Shown piece after piece: positions 5,717 to 10,741 of a stretch of DNA of 10,741 bases. The stretch is from contig MNQS01000142.1 of NCBI GenBank assembly GCA_001915545.1, positions 1-10,741 on the forward strand, in the 5' to 3' direction. A program made the translations under genes and the position numbers. The number at the start of each line of letters is the position of its first letter. Within the stretch, counting starts at the first letter, position 1. Origin of the DNA: Bacteroides sp. 43_108 (lineage in GTDB: Bacteria; Bacteroidota; Bacteroidia; Bacteroidales; Bacteroidaceae). The notes below the pieces were generated by a model, which worked only from the letters and a program-made list of their open reading frames with translations, was not told where the DNA came from and did not search any database.

Positions 5717-7657
5717 TTATTGTTCGTCGGCTACGGCCTCCTCCCATGTGTTCCACTTTTCTACAGTAGGATCATAACCGTCATATCCAGGATTCTGACC
5801 GAGTTTCCCTAACAGGTTAGCATCAATTGCACTTTGTGGAATAGGCCAATTTATATTATGACGTCCTATAGTATATTTACGTCCTTTTACTATTGGTGCA
5901 TCAGGCTTGTTATAATAATTATTATATTTATTAATACGATGCCACCAAAAACTATCTTCATAAAGTTTATCCACATCATATACCTTCCCTTCATTATCAG
6001 GTTTACCACTTAAAGCCAAACAATAAGAAATACGACTCAACTCAGTAAATCTCCATTCTTCCATATAAAGTTCACGAGCACGTTCGTCTACAATATCATC
6101 AATATTTACTTTTGAATAGAAGATGTCACATTTTGCACGTTGACGTATAATATTAACATCTGCTGTAGCTTCTTCTATATTACCTAAATAATAATTGGCC
6201 TCAGCACGAAGTAAATAAGTTTCAGCTAATCGATACAAATAGAAATCACTATATCCACTACCTTGATAATTATTAAGATGAGGAGCCTCATCTTCTGGAG
6301 ACTCAGACCATGTCTTATAATGAGGCCAATCAAACCAAGTCCGAACAGTATCATTGCAAAGGATCTGTTCTTCTCCATTATCATTAATACAACTGTAGCT
6401 CAAATGTTTGCCATAATATACAGAATTGGGATTGTTGTATTTCAAGTCTTCCATATGTACCCAATTACCAACTTTTGAATTGTGCCTCAAGTCCCCATCA
6501 TCATGGTTACCATTAAGATACCATAATGAGTTTTCTGCAAAATAAGTGGGGCGTACAACTCCTACTCCACGTCCAAACGTTCTATTATAATCCATTGATG
6601 CATCATAGGAAGCATGAGTAAGAGCAAAACGGTCTACTGCCAACTTGTTGTCAGGCGTAGAAATAGACGTTGCATTCCACCAAGGTACCAAATTACGCAT
6701 TGTACGTGTCCGGATACCGGAATCTGAACCATAACGATTAGGCATAACAAGAATTGCTTCTTTATTAGCTGCAATAACTTTGTTATTTCCTTGATGCAAA
6801 TTCCAAATCACATTATTAGTAATATTCCATGTAGTAGGGTGTGGATTAGAGAAAGTACCAAAGGTTTCCGTCATCAGCTTATACCCAGACTGACTAATTA
6901 ATATATCAGCTTGTTCTTTGGCTTTCTGAAACTCCCCATTAGCTAAATAACATTTAATAAGTAGCTGGCGACAAGCTCCTTTATTAATCATACCAATGTA
7001 AGTCATATCCTTTTGATCAGGCACATGCTGCACTGCAAATTCCATATCTTGCACTAGTTTTTTTATGATAGCCTCTCGTTTTGTACTTTTATAATCCTGT
7101 TTTGGTCGATCTATAATTTTTGACACAAAAGGTACATCGCCAAATTGGAAGCACAAATTTAAATAGCGATAAGCACGATGAAAATAGGCTCGTCCTAAAT
7201 ATTCATTCTTTATTGATTCGTCCAGTCCTTCCACTTTATCAATATAACTGATAATCGTATTAGCATATTTAATACCATTATAGGTTTCTCCCCAAAAGAT
7301 AACCAAACGGTTTTGGTCAAAATTATACCAACCATTATTAGGAGTAAAGCGTTCATTGATGTCACAAAAAATAAGCGCATCGTCTGTTTTTGCTGCTACG
7401 GTTAAATCAGAGAACAGGTATTCACTCATTAAAGGAAGCATCAGATCGCACGCTTCGGTATTTGTCCAATAAGCCCGCAATGCTTTATCAGCTGAAGCTA
7501 AAGCTGCATTTAACCCTTCTACTGTATTAAAAGTTATTGAAGGTTCATAAAGTGATAGCGGATCGGGGGTTAAGAAGTCGTCAGAACAACCTGTCATAGA
7601 TAATTGAAAACAAACAGTTCCTATCAATATTCTAAATATATTTTTATAGTTTTTCAT
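5717..7657 (-). CDS. susD-like: SusD/RagB-family surface glycan-binding lipoprotein
   Basis: Cell-surface lipoprotein that caps the SusC barrel and binds the target glycan. It has 646 residues, at the long end of the family. The signal peptide ends in LSMTGC with the lipidated Cys at 24. The next residues, SDDF, are acidic and resemble the Bacteroidota lipoprotein export signal for surface display. The N-terminal TPR-like part is recognisable at about 150-180 (NEYLGRAYFHRAYRYLNLCF, then QFGDVPFV). The RagB/SusD C-terminal domain shows YLYRLAETYLLRAEANYYLG (473-492), DERARELYMEEWRFTELSR (524-542) and the hallmark NWPIPQSAIDANLLGKLGQN followed by PGY near 603-625. The ATG at 7657 lies 11 nt after the susC stop and has no clear Shine-Dalgarno, which is normal in this phylum. 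The family call is secure. Ligand specificity is unknown. Confidence 0.97.
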   Translation of the reverse strand: MKNYKNIFRILIGTVCFQLSMTGCSDDFLTPDPLSLYEPSITFNTVEGLNAALASADKALRAYWTNTEACDLMLPLMSEYLFSDLTVAAKTDDALIFCDINERFTPNNGWYNFDQNRLVIFWGETYNGIKYANTIISYIDKVEGLDESIKNEYLGRAYFHRAYRYLNLCFQFGDVPFVSKIIDRPKQDYKSTKREAIIKKLVQDMEFAVQHVPDQKDMTYIGMINKGACRQLLIKCYLANGEFQKAKEQADILISQSGYKLMTETFGTFSNPHPTTWNITNNVIWNLHQGNNKVIAANKEAILVMPNRYGSDSGIRTRTMRNLVPWWNATSISTPDNKLAVDRFALTHASYDASMDYNRTFGRGVGVVRPTYFAENSLWYLNGNHDDGDLRHNSKVGNWVHMEDLKYNNPNSVYYGKHLSYSCINDNGEEQILCNDTVRTWFDWPHYKTWSESPEDEAPHLNNYQGSGYSDFYLYRLAETYLLRAEANYYLGNIEEATADVNIIRQRAKCDIFYSKVNIDDIVDERARELYMEEWRFTELSRISYCLALSGKPDNEGKVYDVDKLYEDSFWWHRINKYNNYYNKPDAPIVKGRKYTIGRHNINWPIPQSAIDANLLGKLGQNPGYDGYDPTVEKWNTWEEAVADEQ

Positions 7658-7668
7658 ATGTCATATTA

Positions 7669-10600
7669 TTAAAATGTTAAGTTAATTCCCAAAGAATAAG
7701 TGCGAGGAGCCAAACCACCTGTTTCAGGATCACCATATTCCCATTCTTTACTCCAAGTTGCTACATTACGGACAGTAGTAAATATCTTGGCATTCTGAAT
7801 CTTATATTTCTCTAAAAATTTCATTGGAATATTGTAAGCCAACGAAATATTCTCTAATCGGATAAATGAGCGATCTATCACACGGGCCGGTGCAGATATG
7901 CCAGTTGGACCTTGTGCACTAAGACGCGCATAAGTATTGGAAGGGTTATCTACAGTCCAATATTCTTTAGTGTAGACATTTCTACAGTTAGTTATCTGCG
8001 AATAATTATTATCATTATTCAAATAATTAGTATCCAAGCTCTTGTGTCCCATATAAGAATACATATTAAATGAAAAAACCCAATCTTTAAAAATAGTAAA
8101 ACTATTCCTCAAGGACCAATGTATAGGAGGTGTTGTTTCCCCCATAAACTGTTTATCTTTATTATTATAAACAGGGGTTACGCTTCCATCAGCATTTACT
8201 TTATCATCGTCTGTATAAATGTTCTGTACTTTAGGATCACCTGGGCGTTGACTATATTTGGCAGCTTCTTTCACCTCATCTTTTTGCCAAATACCTGTAA
8301 CTTTATAATCCCAAATAGCACTAACAGGGTGCCCAATAAACCAGCCATTAGTCACATCATCTCGTTCTTTTACTATTGTATTGCCCAATGCATCAACTAT
8401 GGTTTCATATTCTCCATATAATTTCTTAATAGTATTTTTATTAACTGAAAAAGTAAATCCGGTTTCCCATTGAAAATTTGCCTTTTCAATATTACGTGAA
8501 TTAATAGACAATTCAAATCCCCGATTCTCTATTCTACCCAAATTAGTTGTAATAGAATTAAATCCTGTAAAGTCAGGCAATGATTGGTTCATAATCATGT
8601 CCGTAGTAGGCATTACATAATATTCCATACTTGCATTGATCCTATTGTTAAAAAATCCCACATCAAGACCTACATTCCAAGAAGTAGTCTTTTCCCACTG
8701 TAGATTCGGATTAGCCAAACGACTTACAAAAAGATACTTTAGATCCATCAACGCCCCCGAAGCAGAATTTATATATCCTTGTGTATATTTTCCAAGTGAC
8801 AAGTTTGCTAAAGCAATGTATGAATCAGCCAAACTACGGTTACCATTCTGTCCGAATGACACACGCAGCTTACCAGAACTTAACGGCTTCCAATTCCAAA
8901 AATTCTCATTAGTAAAAGTCCATGCCAATGCTCCTGAAAAGAAATTAGCATAAGGATTAGTTGTTCCAAATGCAGAATAACCATCACGACGAAAAGAAAA
9001 TGTAGCCATATAAGTATCATTGTATGAATAAAATAAACGAGCCAAATAACCACATGCTGTTTCACGCGTATCAGTAGATCTAAATGAGCTCAGATTTTTA
9101 TCACCATTAGCAGTGCCATGAAATCCTAAAGCTTCAGAAGGTAGAATATTACGCGCCTCAATACGATCTGCCCAAGATTGACGTTCTTCAGCTTCCTGTA
9201 CCAAAGTCAAAATAGTATGATGCTTTTCTGCAAAAATGTGCTCCCAAGTAATAGTATTATTTAAGGACCAATCAAAACGTTTACTTTGCTCACGGTTTAC
9301 ACGATCATCTGTTTCCGCTTGCCAATCAGGATGTTCTGATGATCGGTAGTAGCGATCATGAAAATACTGTAAACGCGGTGATACGTTAAACGAATAAGTA
9401 ATTCCTAAGGGTAAAGTTACTTTGGCTGTTAAAATAGAATTTAAAACTGTAAAACCTTTATCCAAGTCAAGATATTGGCGATCGTAATCAAAGTTATATC
9501 CTTTCCAATAAGCATTTTCACCCATAGGATGAGGCACTAGTTCCCCATTTTCATTATAAGGAGAAGTAAATGGACTATTATCCAATATTTGGCTTTCCCA
9601 ATTAGTTGCAATATCCCCATCTGTACGATTCTGAAAATTAATGTTTGCCCCTACATTAAGCCAAGAAGTTATTTGGGCATTAAGTTTCATATTTGAGCGT
9701 ATTGCACTATACTCATTACCTCTTGCTACCCCTTCGTTAGAAAGATAACCTAATGAAAGATAATAATTCACTTTTTCATTATTACCTGAAATGCTGACGT
9801 TATAATCTTGATTCAATCCTGTATGGAAAGAATGATCATACCAATCAAACGTTTTGCCTAATAAAAAATTATTTAATGTTATATCACTAGCTTGTAATCC
9901 CAATCTTCTTCCCCAAATCTCCTCTGTACTCATCGAACCATCTTGATTACTTTGAGCTTTCCAAGCTTCCAAAGTAATGCCATACTTATTCAAATTAGTT
10001 TCTGTAGGACGACTATAATAACCAACAGGAGTATTTCCTGTCTGATAAGCTTCATAATTTCCTGTTTGAGCATTTATACCATAAGTGTCTGTCGTATAAA
10101 AATCTTCACGATATTTTAGATATCCATGAGAGTCATATACTTTCCGGCTATCACCAATAGTAACGAAGCCTATATTTGCACTAAAATTGATAACAGGTTT
10201 TTCCGAACGTCCTTTTTTTGTCGTTACAATAATTACTCCATTAGCAGCTTTAGCACCATAAACCGCAGCAGAAGAAGCATCTTTTAGCACATCAATCTGA
10301 CTGATATCATTCGGATTGATTTCAGACAATTCTCCATAAAAAATCATACCGTCCAATATAATAAGTGGATCGTTATGTCCTCCATCTGAATAAACAGAAC
10401 GTTGACCACGAACTTGCATGGAGCCACCACCTTTAGCAGACCCATCAAATCCAATCCGCAAGCCAGCAGTACCACGCAAAACATCTTGTACAGTTTTCGG
10501 AGCTTCATTAGAAAGTTCAGCCGGACGAATCTGAGAAACTGCACCTGTCAAATCCTTTTTCTTCATTGTACCATAACCTACCACCACCACTTCATCCAAC

Positions 10601-10741
10601 ATCTCCGAATCTTCCTTCAATACTACATTAATTTCTCTCTTCCCAGAAACTTTCACTTCTTGAGAAACATACCCGATATACGTAATCTGTAAAACGGCTT
10701 CTTTCGGGGCATCCAACACAAACCGCCCATCTATATCTGTT
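7669..10741 (-). CDS. susC-like: SusC/RagA-family TonB-linked outer membrane transporter, N-terminus outside window
   Basis: Outer-membrane TonB-dependent transporter that imports oligosaccharides to the periplasm together with its SusD partner. The frame stays open to the right edge: upstream of the GTG at 10719 it reads TDIDGRF then VLDAPKEAVLQITYIGYVSQ, which is the end of a carboxypeptidase-D regulatory-like domain. The real start, signal peptide and any STN domain are therefore missing, and the GTG is not a start. Counting from that GTG, a TonB-box-like segment LDEVVVVGYG lies at 41-50. The plug domain follows at about 55-175, with the SusC signature DVLKDASSAAVYGAKAANGV and then IIVTTKKG. 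A beta-barrel of about 840 residues rich in aromatic residues ends in YSLGINLTF, a typical outer-membrane C-terminus with a final Phe. The stop is 11 nt before susD, so the two are surely co-transcribed. The family call is very secure. The imported glycan cannot be read from the sequence. Confidence 0.97.
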   Translation of the reverse strand, partial: TDIDGRFVLDAPKEAVLQITYIGYVSQEVKVSGKREINVVLKEDSEMLDEVVVVGYGTMKKKDLTGAVSQIRPAELSNEAPKTVQDVLRGTAGLRIGFDGSAKGGGSMQVRGQRSVYSDGGHNDPLIILDGMIFYGELSEINPNDISQIDVLKDASSAAVYGAKAANGVIIVTTKKGRSEKPVINFSANIGFVTIGDSRKVYDSHGYLKYREDFYTTDTYGINAQTGNYEAYQTGNTPVGYYSRPTETNLNKYGITLEAWKAQSNQDGSMSTEEIWGRRLGLQASDITLNNFLLGKTFDWYDHSFHTGLNQDYNVSISGNNEKVNYYLSLGYLSNEGVARGNEYSAIRSNMKLNAQITSWLNVGANINFQNRTDGDIATNWESQILDNSPFTSPYNENGELVPHPMGENAYWKGYNFDYDRQYLDLDKGFTVLNSILTAKVTLPLGITYSFNVSPRLQYFHDRYYRSSEHPDWQAETDDRVNREQSKRFDWSLNNTITWEHIFAEKHHTILTLVQEAEERQSWADRIEARNILPSEALGFHGTANGDKNLSSFRSTDTRETACGYLARLFYSYNDTYMATFSFRRDGYSAFGTTNPYANFFSGALAWTFTNENFWNWKPLSSGKLRVSFGQNGNRSLADSYIALANLSLGKYTQGYINSASGALMDLKYLFVSRLANPNLQWEKTTSWNVGLDVGFFNNRINASMEYYVMPTTDMIMNQSLPDFTGFNSITTNLGRIENRGFELSINSRNIEKANFQWETGFTFSVNKNTIKKLYGEYETIVDALGNTIVKERDDVTNGWFIGHPVSAIWDYKVTGIWQKDEVKEAAKYSQRPGDPKVQNIYTDDDKVNADGSVTPVYNNKDKQFMGETTPPIHWSLRNSFTIFKDWVFSFNMYSYMGHKSLDTNYLNNDNNYSQITNCRNVYTKEYWTVDNPSNTYARLSAQGPTGISAPARVIDRSFIRLENISLAYNIPMKFLEKYKIQNAKIFTTVRNVATWSKEWEYGDPETGGLAPRTYSLGINLTF

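Noticed and set aside
8636..8953. Plus-strand open frame of 105 codons antisense to the SusC gene, and a similar one at 8119-8421
   Set aside because: Both lie wholly inside the SusC barrel coding region on the opposite strand, with no motif, no signal and no initiation context.
10717..10719. GTG as the start codon of the SusC gene
   Set aside because: Coding continues upstream in frame to the window edge with sequence (TDIDGRF) that completes the carboxypeptidase-D-like domain, so this is an internal Val codon.

Overview
The window is part of a Bacteroidota (Bacteroides/Phocaeicola-like) polysaccharide utilization locus (PUL). The evidence is an adjacent SusC-like and SusD-like pair, lipoprotein and Sec signal peptides on the exported proteins, AT-rich DNA with almost no Shine-Dalgarno sequences, and tightly packed glycan-degrading genes. 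Every convincing gene is on the minus strand, so transcription runs from high to low coordinates.

Layout in order of transcription: (1) 10741-7669, a SusC/RagA TonB-dependent transporter whose N-terminus lies beyond the window; (2) 7657-5717, its SusD/RagB surface glycan-binding lipoprotein, 11 nt downstream; (3) a 93-nt gap holding a strong inverted repeat; (4) 5623-4502, a GH105 (YteR-like) unsaturated uronyl hydrolase lipoprotein; (5) 4488-3226, a secreted DUF2264 protein of the (alpha/alpha)-barrel type, 13 nt downstream; (6) 3214-644, a GH2 beta-glycosidase with a C-terminal malectin-like domain, 11 nt downstream; (7) a perfect 15-bp stem at 572-626 that looks like the operon terminator; (8) about 300 nt of non-coding DNA; (9) 344-1, the 5' end of another secreted protein, probably a glycoside hydrolase (GH78-like suspected), running off the left edge.

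The inferred logic is that SusC/SusD capture and import oligosaccharides, GH105 removes a 4,5-unsaturated uronic acid left by a polysaccharide lyase, the DUF2264 enzyme probably removes a saturated uronic acid or a related residue, and the GH2 enzyme removes a beta-linked Gal, GlcA or related sugar. This suggests an acidic plant or algal glycan (rhamnogalacturonan, glucuronidated arabinogalactan or similar). The substrate cannot be fixed from this window, because no polysaccharide lyase, endo-enzyme or sensor/regulator is present.

The points most worth a second look are: a possible pair of compensating frameshifts in the left-edge gene; the hairpin between susD and the enzyme genes; an 8-G homopolymer inside the GH2 coding sequence; and the specific GH105 + DUF2264 + malectin-GH2 enzyme set. 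I found no CRISPR array, tRNA, rRNA, insertion sequence or clearly new defence or mobile system.
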